From: JAISGQ01 sp045604965
Lineage (GTDB): Bacteria > Bacillota > Clostridia > Oscillospirales > Acutalibacteraceae
Assembly: GCA_045604965.1 (NCBI GenBank)
Contig: JAZUPB010000044.1
Coordinates: 10,595 to 74,594 of the forward strand
DNA: 64,000 bases
Reading direction: 5' to 3'
The position numbers were made by a program, and so were the translations under genes. This document shows positions 26,301 to 34,378 of this stretch, piece by piece; position 1 is the first letter of the stretch; every line of letters starts with the position of its first letter. The notes under the pieces were generated by a model. The model did not search any database. It worked only from the letters and a program-made list of their open reading frames with translations, and was not told the DNA's origin.

Positions 26301-26548
26301 CGTTCAACAGATAATATCGGAATGCGTGAAGAGACCTTGCTGTCAGAGGTCTTTTGCAGAAGTTCAGCCTTGTGGGAAGCATCAGTAATAATCATATCAA
26401 CATATGAAGTTCTGACAGTCTCGATGGCGGAAGAAATGTCGGAGGCGGTAATGAAATGTACGTCATCTGAAATAAACGCAGAAAGACTGCCTGCATCAGA
26501 GGCTGAAACATTTAGAAGAAGTATGGTTTTCTGACCGATATTCAGCAT
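23348..26548 (-). CDS. Multi-PAS diguanylate cyclase
   Basis: 1066-residue cytoplasmic signalling protein expected to make cyclic di-GMP. Residues 1-90 resemble a degenerate receiver domain (hydrophobic strand, then YVDMIITD). PAS/PAC modules follow at about 125-240, 255-380, 385-500 and 510-640. The cyclase domain starts DGLTGLYNRTT, with GGDEF at about 724-728. Positions before GGDEF lack the R-x-x-D product-inhibition site. About 240 further residues after the cyclase include a PAS-like stretch (VLSNLSKNTMLTI) echoing the N-terminal VTCNLSKDTCNI. No membrane segment. GAAAGGAC lies before ATG 26548. Confidence 0.88.
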   Translation of the reverse strand: MLNIGQKTILLLNVSASDAGSLSAFISDDVHFITASDISSAIETVRTSYVDMIITDASHKAELLQKTSDSKVSSRIPILSVERSFDKSQLDHCDVEDNKRGLFESGALFGVLKSIFPLAVTCNLSKDTCNIIQYMDYSKDIDNKTTVFSQLVSKSAAIASPAHRITLIDTLSPKKLCRAMKSGEGSVRITYRSLGNDKCWHWFETIVLNIENPYDDDVLAIVLSRSVDEQKDLEERLLRTIDETTEELEKKRYYEQFTYDAVPAAIAMYYLDWRPMPYINGNLFKIFGYSPEEIEEMHQKGLRSLINEEDLKNANTVLRKASDDGIDRLTLEYRMYKKDGTQARVQEVASRFVDEDGSVGFISVFTDITDRYEMLEQLRSKERIMNIVGEHSGRIVYYYDIAKNELRSINPDDAVRGGLSDLCVDPVNTLFNLSMVHPEFVVPMGDFLNLIRSGENNGSLKLQMTCLDGIERWFDVRFTSLPSEDGGPVGAVVSLLDITAQHDREISHERYRQTIDTALSNESVFFEIDLSSNTVEKQIGVIAPFTESFIDMPYTSIVDKLTSDISKRKEQRRVRAYLALEKLLDYYENAQRRISDDWPITLEDGHKIWIHCSVQLVSDPYTKHIKMHMALKDVTEQKLKQLNIIYQAENDGLTGLYNRTTIEHKISESLAKDYSNSVFILIDLDDLKHINDTLGHAQGDRAICAVSDELISTFKRIGMEGRLGGDEFLVFLPNYPSINKLDDLISGLLRRLANIMIGENNDNSLHCSFGIAIADSDAHDFAALYKRADTALYHIKRNGKNDFAYFSDEMVDEVFRYKYSTNSLKNNSMFENSEFKSIMNSLSNFYPQIVLSNLSKNTMLTIADPNGFSSKLPQEGSFTQFIDKSMQSVHPDHIEQILPRITRDAMLAEYEKGNDHFFLYCRLSDDDKGNERWIAFINLFYRNADGDVCELSLIKHAHNTPIHQDAMKFQRELESSGNANVDFACVISRSTGRYELYYGSAFGFTPFGFFDEQLSSNCGSSLHNISDILKNTSRCVLPFSNGKKSAHFTTLSPDSGDIIMVVCSKN

Positions 26549-26641
26549 CGAACCTGTCCTTTCTCACAATCCGAAAAAGAGTGTGTTGATATTTTTCACA
26601 TACCCATTAATAAATGAATATATAAAATGATTATTTCTTTT

Positions 26642-26670
26642 AGTATATACTTATACGGATTTAATTTCAA
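26642..26670 (-). promoter_or_regulatory. Promoter of the GGDEF gene
   Basis: On the minus strand TTGAAA (26665-26670) and TATACT (26642-26647) are 17 bases apart. The 301-base gap 26549-26849 otherwise holds only the divergent promoter at 26782-26810 and A+T-rich sequence. Confidence 0.6.
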
Positions 26671-26781
26671 TTGTTAAGGAATAAACTCGGAGTTTTGCTC
26701 AAAAAATAAAATGTCAAACTGTGCAAATCAAATGAAAAAAAGTTTCGCACAAGCAATATGTGCAATGCGAAAATATAGGGA

Positions 26782-26810
26782 TTGTAGAAATGTGCAAAAT
26801 ATGTTATAAT
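26782..26810 (+). promoter_or_regulatory. Promoter of the GNAT-SDR-PP2C unit
   Basis: TTGTAG at 26782-26787 and perfect TATAAT at 26805-26810 are 17 bases apart, with extended -10 TGT. Confidence 0.7.
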
Positions 26811-26849
26811 AATATAATAAGACAGTAACTAAATTAAGGGGACAGATAA

Positions 26850-27476
26850 ATGAGCGCTGCAGAGAAAGATATCAGAATAATTCCCTCGGCAATCGAATAT
26901 TCAGACTCGTACAATGAAGCCCTCAATGAGGTGGCAAGGGAAGGACAGTATCTCTCTGTGACGAAGGGGTATGAGAAGTCTGAAACCAGAGCATTTCTGG
27001 CTGACTGTATCGCCAAAGGATACCCTTCGTATTTTGTGCTCGATGAAAACGACAAGGTTGTCGGATGGTGCGATATCGTACTGAGGAGTGAATATGAGGA
27101 TAAAGTTACAGGCAGCATCGGTATAGGTTTGCTTAAGGATTATCGGGATGCAGGTGTCGGAAGACTGCTTATGCATACAGTTATGAAAGCAGGAGAGAGA
27201 TACGGCTTCGAGCGTATAATCCTCGACGTGCGAAAAACCAATGAACGTGCCCTTCACGTATATGAGCTGCTGGGCTTTGAATACGATCATTCGCGGGATT
27301 CCACAATGAAAATAGACGATGAAACGGTTGAGATAATACGTATGCAGAAAGAAATTCCGCAGAGAGAAGAAGCGGAAGAGGAAACGGTTAAAATGGGCTG
27401 TGCCGGCTGGCTCCCGATAATATTTGGCGGATGCCTGATAGGTGCGGTTGTAGCGGTTCTTTGCATACTGCTGTAA
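26850..27476 (+). CDS. GNAT acetyltransferase with C-terminal membrane anchor
   Basis: 208 residues. The GNAT core covers about 10-165, with the acetyl-CoA loop in GLLKDYRDAGVGRLL and the later N-x-x-A-x-x-V-Y-E-x-L-G-F motif. A hydrophobic C-terminal helix (about 186-208) after an acidic linker should tether it to the membrane, which is unusual for the family. The substrate is unknown. AAGGGGAC lies before ATG 26850. The SDR gene starts 10 bases after its stop. Confidence 0.8.
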   Translation: MSAAEKDIRIIPSAIEYSDSYNEALNEVAREGQYLSVTKGYEKSETRAFLADCIAKGYPSYFVLDENDKVVGWCDIVLRSEYEDKVTGSIGIGLLKDYRDAGVGRLLMHTVMKAGERYGFERIILDVRKTNERALHVYELLGFEYDHSRDSTMKIDDETVEIIRMQKEIPQREEAEEETVKMGCAGWLPIIFGGCLIGAVVAVLCILL

Positions 27477-27486
27477 GGAGAAAACG

Positions 27487-28230
27487 ATGAGTTTTATGGG
27501 AAAGAGGACTGCGCTTGTAACAGGAGCGTCAGGGGGCATAGGCAGTGCTATAGTTCGTGCACTGGCGGCAGAATGCTGTGTCGCAGTCCATTACAATAGC
27601 GGAAAAGAACAGGCAGAAGCTTTATGCCGTGAATTAAACAGTGCAGGGGCAACGGCAGCGCCCTTTCAGTGCGATATATCTGACAGCAGACAGGTCTCGG
27701 CAATGTTCTCGGACATAAAGAAGCAAATGGGAAGCATCGATATTCTGGTAAACAATGCGGCCATAGCTCAGAACAAACTTCTTATTGATGTGTCAGACGA
27801 AGAATGGCGCGCTGTAATGGGGGCGAATCTTGACGGATGTTTTTACTGCTGCCGTGAGGCTTTGCGTGATATGGTGAATAAACAAAGCGGTGTTATCATA
27901 AATATATCATCGATATGGGGAATATCGGGAGCCTCCTGCGAAGCGGTATACTCAGCGGCAAAAGCAGGAGTAATAGGACTTACCAAGGCTCTGGCAAAGG
28001 AGTACGGACCGTCGGGAGTAAGAGTCAACTGTATAGCTCCCGGAGTTATAGATACACCTATGAACTCAAATCTGACAGAGGAAGCGCTCAGTGAGCTGAA
28101 AGAAGAAACGCCTCTCGGAAGGCTCGGTACTGCGGATGAAATAGCGGACTGTGCAGTGTTTCTCGCATCAGAGAAAGCGTCGTTTATAACGGGGCAGGTA
28201 ATAAGCCCCAACGGAGGAATAATAATCTAA
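27487..28230 (+). CDS. Short-chain dehydrogenase/reductase (FabG/YmfI-like)
   Basis: 247-residue NAD(P)H-dependent SDR. TGASGGIGSA binds the cofactor, NNAA is present, and the catalytic set is Ser in SSIWG and Tyr/Lys in YSAAK. The C-terminal pattern resembles FabG (3-oxoacyl-ACP reductase) and YmfI, which reduces the 5-aminopentanone modification of EF-P in Bacillus. There are no fatty-acid synthesis genes and no efp nearby, so the substrate is open. AAGGAG lies before ATG 27487, and it is coupled to the GNAT gene upstream. Confidence 0.8.
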   Translation: MSFMGKRTALVTGASGGIGSAIVRALAAECCVAVHYNSGKEQAEALCRELNSAGATAAPFQCDISDSRQVSAMFSDIKKQMGSIDILVNNAAIAQNKLLIDVSDEEWRAVMGANLDGCFYCCREALRDMVNKQSGVIINISSIWGISGASCEAVYSAAKAGVIGLTKALAKEYGPSGVRVNCIAPGVIDTPMNSNLTEEALSELKEETPLGRLGTADEIADCAVFLASEKASFITGQVISPNGGIII

Positions 28231-28243
28231 GGTAGTGGTCTGA

Positions 28244-29035
28244 ATGGATGGAAAAGTAATCAGCTTTGCATCGACAGTAACAGGACATCACCGCGAAAAC
28301 AATGAGGATTGTTTTTATCTTGACGGTGTGATATCCCCCTGCGGTGCAAACGGATATACAATTGAAAAGGAATCGGAAGAAAGCGTACAGCTTTTTGCAG
28401 TGTTTGACGGAATGGGAGGAGAAGCCTGCGGAGAGGTTGCGTCATCTCTGGCTGCTGAACATTTTGCGCAGGCACATAAGAAGTTTCTGGAATCAGGCAG
28501 TATTCCGCTGACAAAGATGGTGGGAGATTATCTAAAGGAATCAAGCGAAGCGGTTGAGGATAAGGCGAAGGAACTTAACAAGTCTATAATAGGAACAACC
28601 TGTTCCATTGCCTGTATTTACAAAGGAAAGCTTTTTGCTGCTAATATAGGTGACAGCAGAACTTATTATTATTCAGGAGGAAAGCTGTCGCAGATATCGA
28701 AAGATCACACAGAGGCACAGTATCTAATCGATAAAGGTATTATTACAGAGGAAGAGGCGCGAAACAGCAGCGCAAAGCACGGACTTATGAGATTTCTGGG
28801 TATGCCTACGGATTATCAGCCCCTTGCAGCATACTATTCCCGCCCGATAATACCGCAGAAAGGCGATGTGCTTTTGCTCTGCAGTGACGGACTTACAGAT
28901 ATGCTTTACGATGAAGATATAGAGAGAATAATGTCTCTCGGAAAAACACCGAAGGAGACGGGTGGAATGCTCACAGAACTCGCCCTTGAACGAGGCGGAG
29001 TGGATAATACCACCGTAATTCTTGTGAAATTTTAA
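28244..29035 (+). CDS. PP2C-family serine/threonine phosphatase
   Basis: 263-residue PPM phosphatase that removes phosphate from Ser/Thr residues using two divalent metals. The family motifs are in order: GHHRENNED near the start, VFDGMGGEACGE, GDSRTYYY, CSDGLTDML and the terminal DNTTVILVKF. In many Firmicutes PrpC is next to a PASTA kinase (PrkC); no kinase gene lies beside this one. It starts 13 bases after the SDR stop and ends with a strong terminator. Confidence 0.9.
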   Translation: MDGKVISFASTVTGHHRENNEDCFYLDGVISPCGANGYTIEKESEESVQLFAVFDGMGGEACGEVASSLAAEHFAQAHKKFLESGSIPLTKMVGDYLKESSEAVEDKAKELNKSIIGTTCSIACIYKGKLFAANIGDSRTYYYSGGKLSQISKDHTEAQYLIDKGIITEEEARNSSAKHGLMRFLGMPTDYQPLAAYYSRPIIPQKGDVLLLCSDGLTDMLYDEDIERIMSLGKTPKETGGMLTELALERGGVDNTTVILVKF

Positions 29036-29066
29036 GTGCACTGTGAGCTAAAAAAGAAATAAATTA

Positions 29067-29104
29067 AAACAAACGAGCGTGAATGCACGCTCGTTTGTTT
29101 TTTT
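29067..29104 (+). terminator. Intrinsic terminator after the phosphatase gene
   Basis: AAACAAACGAGCGTG pairs with CACGCTCGTTTGTTT, followed by more T. Confidence 0.9.
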
Positions 29105-29135
29105 ACATAAACTATAGCGAAAAGGAGGTTTTTAT

Positions 29136-30203
29136 ATGGACAAATATAAATTCAGTGACTATTTTCTGGGCGCAAGCAGTCCGAACGGCTTTTTTTCCCT
29201 GTTTGAAAAAGCATACGACCCGTATAATGGGTGGAAAGCCTGCATAATAAAAGGCGGTCCGGGAACAGGAAAATCCTCTCTGATGAAAAGGATTGCAAAC
29301 GAGGCTGCAGAACGTGGCTATGTCTGTGAGAGAGCGTTCTGCTCTTCTGATCCCCAGTCTCTTGATGCTGTAATAATTCCCGAAATAAAATTTATCATTA
29401 TGGATGGAACAGCGCCTCACATAGTGAATGCCGCATATCCCGGAATATGCGAATATCTTCTCGATCTTGGTGAGTGCTGGGATACAGATAGACTAATATC
29501 CCATAAGGAACGTATAATCGAACTTATCGATGCCTGCGGAAGATGCCACAAACAGGCACAGCGGTGTTTGAAAGCCGCAGATGTGTTCCGCAGAGCGAAT
29601 TATGAGAAAACGGACAGCCTGATCGACATTGAAAAAATAAACCGTACAGCAGACAGACTGCGCGAAAATCTTCCGAGACGAGGAGCAGACGGTTATGTGT
29701 CGGAAAGACTGCTTTCAGCGGTAACGAAAGACGGAGTAAAGGTTTTCGAGAATACAATATATGACCAATGCGACGTGTGCGTACCTATAGATGACAGATG
29801 GAGCAGATGTGCGGCGCTTGTTCTCGAGAGGCTGAGAAATAGTCTTGAAAAGGACGGATTTGGAATAGTCATCTGTCGATGCTCTCAGTCGCCTGACACT
29901 ATAGAACACCTGATCGTACCGGAGGCTAATATAGCTTATTCATCAGCAAATCGCATTCACCGAGTGGATGCAGGGCGAATGATTCATTCGTCTCGGTTTA
30001 TGAAAAGAGCACTTTCCCCGGAAGAGAGGAAAGTGCTCACAGATAACGAAAAAAGCGAGAAGCAGATGCTCGAACGCGCCTCACTGCATATGCAGGAAGC
30101 AAAGAAACTGCACGACGAGCTTGAAAAATACTATATAGCCGCGATGGATTTTAATAAAGTTGAAGAAATGGGCAATAAAGTTATCGGCAGTATCTTCAAT
30201 TAA
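29136..30203 (+). CDS. P-loop ATPase of unknown function
   Basis: 355 residues with a clear Walker A, GGPGTGKSS, at about 39-47 and a probable Walker B in the hydrophobic strand FIIMDG near 88-93. The rest is helical, with many Cys and Arg residues. It resembles a nucleotide-binding family (PRK06851-like) seen mainly in spore-forming Firmicutes; the function is unknown. AAAAGGAGG lies 8 bases before ATG 29136. Its TAA stop shares the bases TTAA with the stop of the convergent gene at 30200, and no terminator lies between them. Confidence 0.7.
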   Translation: MDKYKFSDYFLGASSPNGFFSLFEKAYDPYNGWKACIIKGGPGTGKSSLMKRIANEAAERGYVCERAFCSSDPQSLDAVIIPEIKFIIMDGTAPHIVNAAYPGICEYLLDLGECWDTDRLISHKERIIELIDACGRCHKQAQRCLKAADVFRRANYEKTDSLIDIEKINRTADRLRENLPRRGADGYVSERLLSAVTKDGVKVFENTIYDQCDVCVPIDDRWSRCAALVLERLRNSLEKDGFGIVICRCSQSPDTIEHLIVPEANIAYSSANRIHRVDAGRMIHSSRFMKRALSPEERKVLTDNEKSEKQMLERASLHMQEAKKLHDELEKYYIAAMDFNKVEEMGNKVIGSIFN

Positions 30204-30985
30204 GCTTTCTTTTTAGAGGTAAGGGTAATAAGAAGAATTACAGTAACAACGCAGGCAGCGCCGACAAGAATTACTGCGAGCCATATGGGAGAGAGTCCCG
30301 GTTCCTTGATTTCGTCCGGGTCGATAACAGAAGTGGGATGAAGGATCTCGGGCTCTCTCTCAAGAATTTCGGGTGCGGTGGTGTTTGAGGGATCGTCTAT
30401 GCGGACCCAACCGGACATACCGTACAGATAAGGAACATATCCCCAAGTAATGCCGTTGGGATCAGTGTAAGAATAGGTGAAGCTGATATTTTTTGAACTG
30501 TCATCCCAGAGTTCTATGTCATAATAATCTCCTGAGCCGGGATAATTCCAGAAAATGAGCATATCGGTACTGGGCAATTTGAGATCATCGGTATCCTCGG
30601 TTATTTCATCGGCAAATTCAGAGAGGAAAGAAGCGTTGTCATAAACAACAGCAAGATTACCCATAGGAACCCAGCCCTTTGTATCAGAGCCCAATGCAGC
30701 GGAGAAGGAAACCTGACCCCATACGATGCCGTTTTTATCCTCATAGGTATAGGAAATCGTTAACTCATCGCCTTCTGTGAAGGTGCAGAGAACTTTGGAG
30801 TTGTTGGGCTCGAGATATGACGAAACATCCTCAGTTGCGACAAATATACGCTCCACACGGGTACATTCGGAGGAATGTTCGGAGTAGAAGTCGTCATCAG
30901 GCTCGAAAATCACATCGGCAGAAACCGACATAGTAAAGGTGAGAGCGAATACAGCAGCGAGTAAAACAGATATCATTTTTTTCAT
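30200..30985 (-). CDS. Secreted membrane-anchored protein with two SH3-like repeats
   Basis: 261 residues. The signal peptide ends near VSA-DVI (about residue 23). Two related extracellular modules follow, each with a T/S-Y-T-D/E-x-N-G-I-x-W-G-x-V motif and a later GWV, typical of bacterial SH3b-like domains that bind wall peptides. One membrane helix at about 232-254 ends in a basic tail. AAGGAGT lies before ATG 30985. It is probably the last gene of a minus-strand unit starting at the MFS gene. Confidence 0.7.
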   Translation of the reverse strand: MKKMISVLLAAVFALTFTMSVSADVIFEPDDDFYSEHSSECTRVERIFVATEDVSSYLEPNNSKVLCTFTEGDELTISYTYEDKNGIVWGQVSFSAALGSDTKGWVPMGNLAVVYDNASFLSEFADEITEDTDDLKLPSTDMLIFWNYPGSGDYYDIELWDDSSKNISFTYSYTDPNGITWGYVPYLYGMSGWVRIDDPSNTTAPEILEREPEILHPTSVIDPDEIKEPGLSPIWLAVILVGAACVVTVILLITLTSKKKA

Positions 30986-31004
30986 AATGTTACTCCTTTT
31001 GATG

Positions 31005-31352
31005 TTATATCAAAGCGGATATGATCAGACCGCAAAGATACGAAAATATGTTGGCACCCAGAGAAAAAAGAAAGGGCCTTTTTATTGTGCTGCACCTTGT
31101 TTTATAAATAAGAGCCTCAATAAGTACGGCGCTTATCTCCAAAATAGGTATAACAGCAAGCTCAGGGAGGGAATAATGCCTGCAAAAAAGGTTGAATAAA
31201 ACTACAACGGCAGGGTTTGTAAGTATGTTGACAAGGGTTACTATAAGAAGAGTGTAACCGCGAACCCGAAAGACAAGAGCAAAGACAAGCTCCAGAATTG
31301 CAGTCAGCAGCAACGATACAAGAAGCGACAGTAAAATATGTTCAAGCGTCAT
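31005..31352 (-). CDS. Small integral membrane protein of unknown function
   Basis: 115 residues, almost all hydrophobic, with about three to four membrane segments. Motifs are not recognised. ATG 31352 has GGAGGG 6 bases upstream and overlaps the end of the MFS gene by 11 bases, so translation is probably coupled. The SH3-type gene follows 19 bases downstream. Confidence 0.65.
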   Translation of the reverse strand: MTLEHILLSLLVSLLLTAILELVFALVFRVRGYTLLIVTLVNILTNPAVVVLFNLFCRHYSLPELAVIPILEISAVLIEALIYKTRCSTIKRPFLFSLGANIFSYLCGLIISALI

Positions 31353-32346
31353 TGCGAACCCTCCGTATGCCTGCCATAAGAAGCAGCAGAGAGACAAGGG
31401 CGCACAGTGCACTCATGACCGATGAAAGCGGAGGCGCGCCGAAATAAACGGGAAGGAAGCCGACAAACAGTGCAAAAGTAAGCAGCCCGAATGAAAAACC
31501 TTTAGCATTCGGGAAAAGTTTTGCAGTTTCCCATAGCGTTATAGGCATAGTCATATTGAAAAGAAGCAGTGCGGCAAGACCGCATAGAGGGATGTCTGAG
31601 AATATGAACATCACTGCGCAGAGGGAAAGTGAAATGATGCTCGCAATTTTTGAGCCGACAGCATCAGCGGCGAATCCCCCAAGCGCTTTTCCGAGAGCTA
31701 CACAGCAAACGGAAACAAGAGCCGGCATTGAAGCTTTCCAATCGAAAGAAAAACTCATACCGGCGAAGGATCTGAGACATACAACAGCGAAAAGGCATAA
31801 AAACGCAGTCAGGATACCTGACGAAAGCTCAAGCTTCAGAGGAGCATTATTCGGAAGCTCGCGCTCGGTTTTTGCTGCAATGATTATTATTACTGCGACT
31901 ATTGCAAGTGCGGCAGATGCGAAATACATCGGAAACCTGCCGACAAGCATTCTTCCGAGACACAGACCTATAGCGCCGGGAGAGACAAACAGTCCGAGCG
32001 GAGAGCACTTCTGGTCACTCATATTGAGAACATCAACTCCTCCGCCTACGTGAAAGAGCGCGTTGCCGATGCCCATAACAGCAGCGGTGACAAGGGGAGA
32101 GGGTATAAACAGTGAAGCTGCGACAAAAACGCAGCCGACTGCGGCAACAAGTGAATTACGATTTATTTTGTCGGATATCAGCCCGAAAGGCATCTGCATA
32201 GCAAAGGCACAGAAGTTATAAATTAGAACAGCGCTCATCCAGCTGTTTTCGTGATAAAGAAGGGAAAACATAAAAAGAGCACAGCAGAGATCAACAAGAA
32301 AATGAGAAACACAATATACTGAAAGAAGTTTAGTGCGCATTTTCAT
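31342..32346 (-). CDS. MFS-type transporter
   Basis: 334 residues with about ten to eleven hydrophobic segments. The conserved loop after the second helix pair reads GLISDKINRNS, a form of the MFS motif G-x-x-x-D-R-x-x-R. It is shorter than the usual 12-helix MFS of about 400 residues. The substrate is unknown. The start is uncertain: AAGGATG favours ATG 32346 or ATG 32340, because the longer upstream frame has no ribosome binding site. Confidence 0.75.
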   Translation of the reverse strand: MKMRTKLLSVYCVSHFLVDLCCALFMFSLLYHENSWMSAVLIYNFCAFAMQMPFGLISDKINRNSLVAAVGCVFVAASLFIPSPLVTAAVMGIGNALFHVGGGVDVLNMSDQKCSPLGLFVSPGAIGLCLGRMLVGRFPMYFASAALAIVAVIIIIAAKTERELPNNAPLKLELSSGILTAFLCLFAVVCLRSFAGMSFSFDWKASMPALVSVCCVALGKALGGFAADAVGSKIASIISLSLCAVMFIFSDIPLCGLAALLLFNMTMPITLWETAKLFPNAKGFSFGLLTFALFVGFLPVYFGAPPLSSVMSALCALVSLLLLMAGIRRVRNDA

Positions 32347-32388
32347 CACATCCTTGATTATAAAACACAAAAAGGCAAAAAAAGGTTG

Positions 32389-32426
32389 AAAAAAGTCGGA
32401 CTGCTTCCAGACCGACTTTTTATTTT
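32389..32426 (-). terminator. Intrinsic terminator
   Basis: AAAAAGTCGG pairs with CCGACTTTTT, with T-rich sequence on the minus strand, just after the stop of the gene at 32429 and before the MFS unit. Confidence 0.8.
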
Positions 32427-32428
32427 GC

Positions 32429-32944
32429 TTAACCGCAGCTGACAAATACGACAGTCTGGGTGATGAGTGTTGTTAATACACCTGCTATGATAACACCAAG
32501 GGTGATGATCGGGATAGCCTTGCTTATTTTGATATCAAACAGAGAAGCAACGAGAGAACCTGTCCAGGCGCCCGTGCCGGGAAGGGGAATGGCAACAAGT
32601 ATCAGCAGACCGAGCATTTCGTATTTTTTTACGACCTCTCCCTTTGAGTGAGCGCGTGCTTCGAGCTTGTCAACAAGTTTGCCGAAGGTTTTCGATTTTC
32701 TCATCCAGGTAAATATTTGCTTGATAAAGAGCATAATAAAAGGAACGGGGATCATATTGCCGATAACAGCGGCGATAAAGGCAACCCAGTAATTCAACCC
32801 CATAGCAGTGCCGATGGGTATAGCGCCTCGCAGCTCAATTACCGGGACCATAGCAACTGCAGCAGTAGAAATGATCTGACCAACAAAAGTGCCGGTGAAC
32901 CAATTTAATATATTGCCAAAGAATATACCTATCGATTCAAACAT
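32429..32944 (-). CDS. Putative small multidrug export protein (COG2426)
   Basis: 171-residue membrane protein with about four to five helices. The signature VIELRGAIPIGTAMG and the later AIPLPGTGAWTGSL match the COG2426 family, which is related to DedA-like folds; despite its name, export activity is not established. ATG 32944 is preferred over the upstream TTG because the G-rich ribosome binding site precedes it. It is a single gene ahead of a terminator. Confidence 0.8.
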   Translation of the reverse strand: MFESIGIFFGNILNWFTGTFVGQIISTAAVAMVPVIELRGAIPIGTAMGLNYWVAFIAAVIGNMIPVPFIMLFIKQIFTWMRKSKTFGKLVDKLEARAHSKGEVVKKYEMLGLLILVAIPLPGTGAWTGSLVASLFDIKISKAIPIITLGVIIAGVLTTLITQTVVFVSCG

Positions 32945-33003
32945 AATACTCGCCCCCAAAATATATCCAAAACAAAGTTAATATCAATGATTTTTAATGT
33001 TTA

Positions 33004-33396
33004 TTATTCAAAATCAGAAGCGGAGAAATCGGTATAAGATAAATCAGAATAAGAAATGTCAGAGGAAGTGATCTCTTCATAGTTGTAATCTTCGTCAAAG
33101 CCGAAATCTTCGTTAACCTCAGTTTTGCCGCCGACACCGCACATAACAGAGCCAGTGGCAGACCAGACGATAACAGCAACAAGCAAGGTGACTGCGGAAA
33201 TCGCAAGACCTGCAACTGCTCCGCCTCTGTTGCCTTCGCGGTAAGCACTGATACCGAGAACCGCACTTACAGCAATTAATATAAAGCTGACAAGGGGCAT
33301 AAAGCAGAAAATCAGAGCCAGTACAGCAAAAAAGAAAGAAAGAACGGAGAATTTGTTTGCCGGTGAAACGGCAGCGTTATATCCGCGGTTATTCAT
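33004..33396 (-). CDS. DUF4190-like membrane protein
   Basis: 130 residues. Two long hydrophobic segments (about 18-48 and 57-85) with the A-x-x-x-G-N-R-G-G-A-V-A-G-L-A pattern between them resemble DUF4190 proteins. The C-terminal 40 residues are very acidic and rich in Tyr and Ser. Function unknown. GGAGG lies before ATG 33396. Confidence 0.65.
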   Translation of the reverse strand: MNNRGYNAAVSPANKFSVLSFFFAVLALIFCFMPLVSFILIAVSAVLGISAYREGNRGGAVAGLAISAVTLLVAVIVWSATGSVMCGVGGKTEVNEDFGFDEDYNYEEITSSDISYSDLSYTDFSASDFE

Positions 33397-33434
33397 AAAA
33401 GAAACCTCCGTAAAGTAATCAGATTAGCTAAATA

Positions 33435-33463
33435 AGTATATCACGCAGGGGCTGACGTGTCAA
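33435..33463 (-). promoter_or_regulatory. Promoter of the DUF4190-like gene
   Basis: On the minus strand perfect TTGACA (33458-33463) and TATACT (33435-33440) are 17 bases apart, with extended -10 TGA. Confidence 0.75.
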
Positions 33464-33608
33464 TAATGTAAAGGGTGAAGGAGCGGTCAAAAAGCATAAT
33501 TGTAAAAAAGACTGGATTTATTTGACATTATGTAGTAAAATATACGGACAAGTATGCAAAACCTATTTGAGAGGTAATTCTCAGTTCTGAAAGGTACGGT
33601 GTTTAAAA

Positions 33609-34361
33609 ATGACACGTAAGGAAGCGATTATTTCAAGAAGAGCGGTCAGAAGATATACAGGTGAACCGATCGCAGAATCAGTAATTGACAGCATCCTCGA
33701 TTTTATTGCAGAGGTAAAGCCTCTGCACGATGATATAAGAACAACAATAGAAATAATAGACAGCGAGGATTTTGAGGCGGAATTCAGTGGAATTTTAGGA
33801 CCTAAAGCCAGCCATTATCTCGTTATCCGTTCAGCAAAAAAGGAAGGATATCTTGAAAATGCAGGCTATATCGGACAGCAGATCGTACTGTATATGACAG
33901 AGCTTGGCATAGGCAGCTGCTGGTGCGGAAGCTACAGACAGAAAAATGAGGACGAAGCAGGTCAGCTTCCCTATGTAGTTTGTGTTTGCTTCGGAAGATC
34001 GGACAACTCTCCCCCCAGACGCAGTGCTGAGGAGGCAAAGAGAAAGCATCTGCACGAGCTCGTTTTCGGAAAAATCTCCACAAACCTGCTTGACCTTCTT
34101 GAGGCTGGAAGACTTGCGCCGTCAGCACTCAATGCACAGCCTGTGAGATACAGAACTCAGGGTTCAAATATATTTATTTACAGAAAAGTATCCATTCTCC
34201 CGTTTCTTGACAGCACAAGAGGCATAGATGTAGGCATCGCAATGGCAAATATGTATGTTGCATCTGATGAAAAGTGCATATTTGTCAAGGAGGCAAACTA
34301 TCCCACACCTTCATCAAAATGTGTATACGAATACACACTCACCTGGGAGCAGAATAAATAA
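33609..34361 (+). CDS. Nitroreductase-family protein (TM1586 type)
   Basis: 250 residues with the two-half arrangement of TM1586-like nitroreductases: SRRAVRRYTGEPI at the N-terminus (flavin site) and a second EAGRLAPSALNAQPVRY repeat at about 160. An FMN-binding redox role is likely; the substrate is unknown. The ribosome binding site is weak (AAAGG is rather distant from ATG 33609). pfkA starts 17 bases after its stop, so the two may be co-transcribed. A TTGACA at 33522-33527 has no matching -10. Confidence 0.8.
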   Translation: MTRKEAIISRRAVRRYTGEPIAESVIDSILDFIAEVKPLHDDIRTTIEIIDSEDFEAEFSGILGPKASHYLVIRSAKKEGYLENAGYIGQQIVLYMTELGIGSCWCGSYRQKNEDEAGQLPYVVCVCFGRSDNSPPRRSAEEAKRKHLHELVFGKISTNLLDLLEAGRLAPSALNAQPVRYRTQGSNIFIYRKVSILPFLDSTRGIDVGIAMANMYVASDEKCIFVKEANYPTPSSKCVYEYTLTWEQNK

Positions 34362-34378
34362 AACGGAGGAAAACAGGA

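Noticed and set aside
33522..33550. TTGACA before the nitroreductase gene taken as a promoter
   Set aside because: No acceptable -10 lies 16-18 bases downstream; TAAAAT at 33536 is only 8 bases away.
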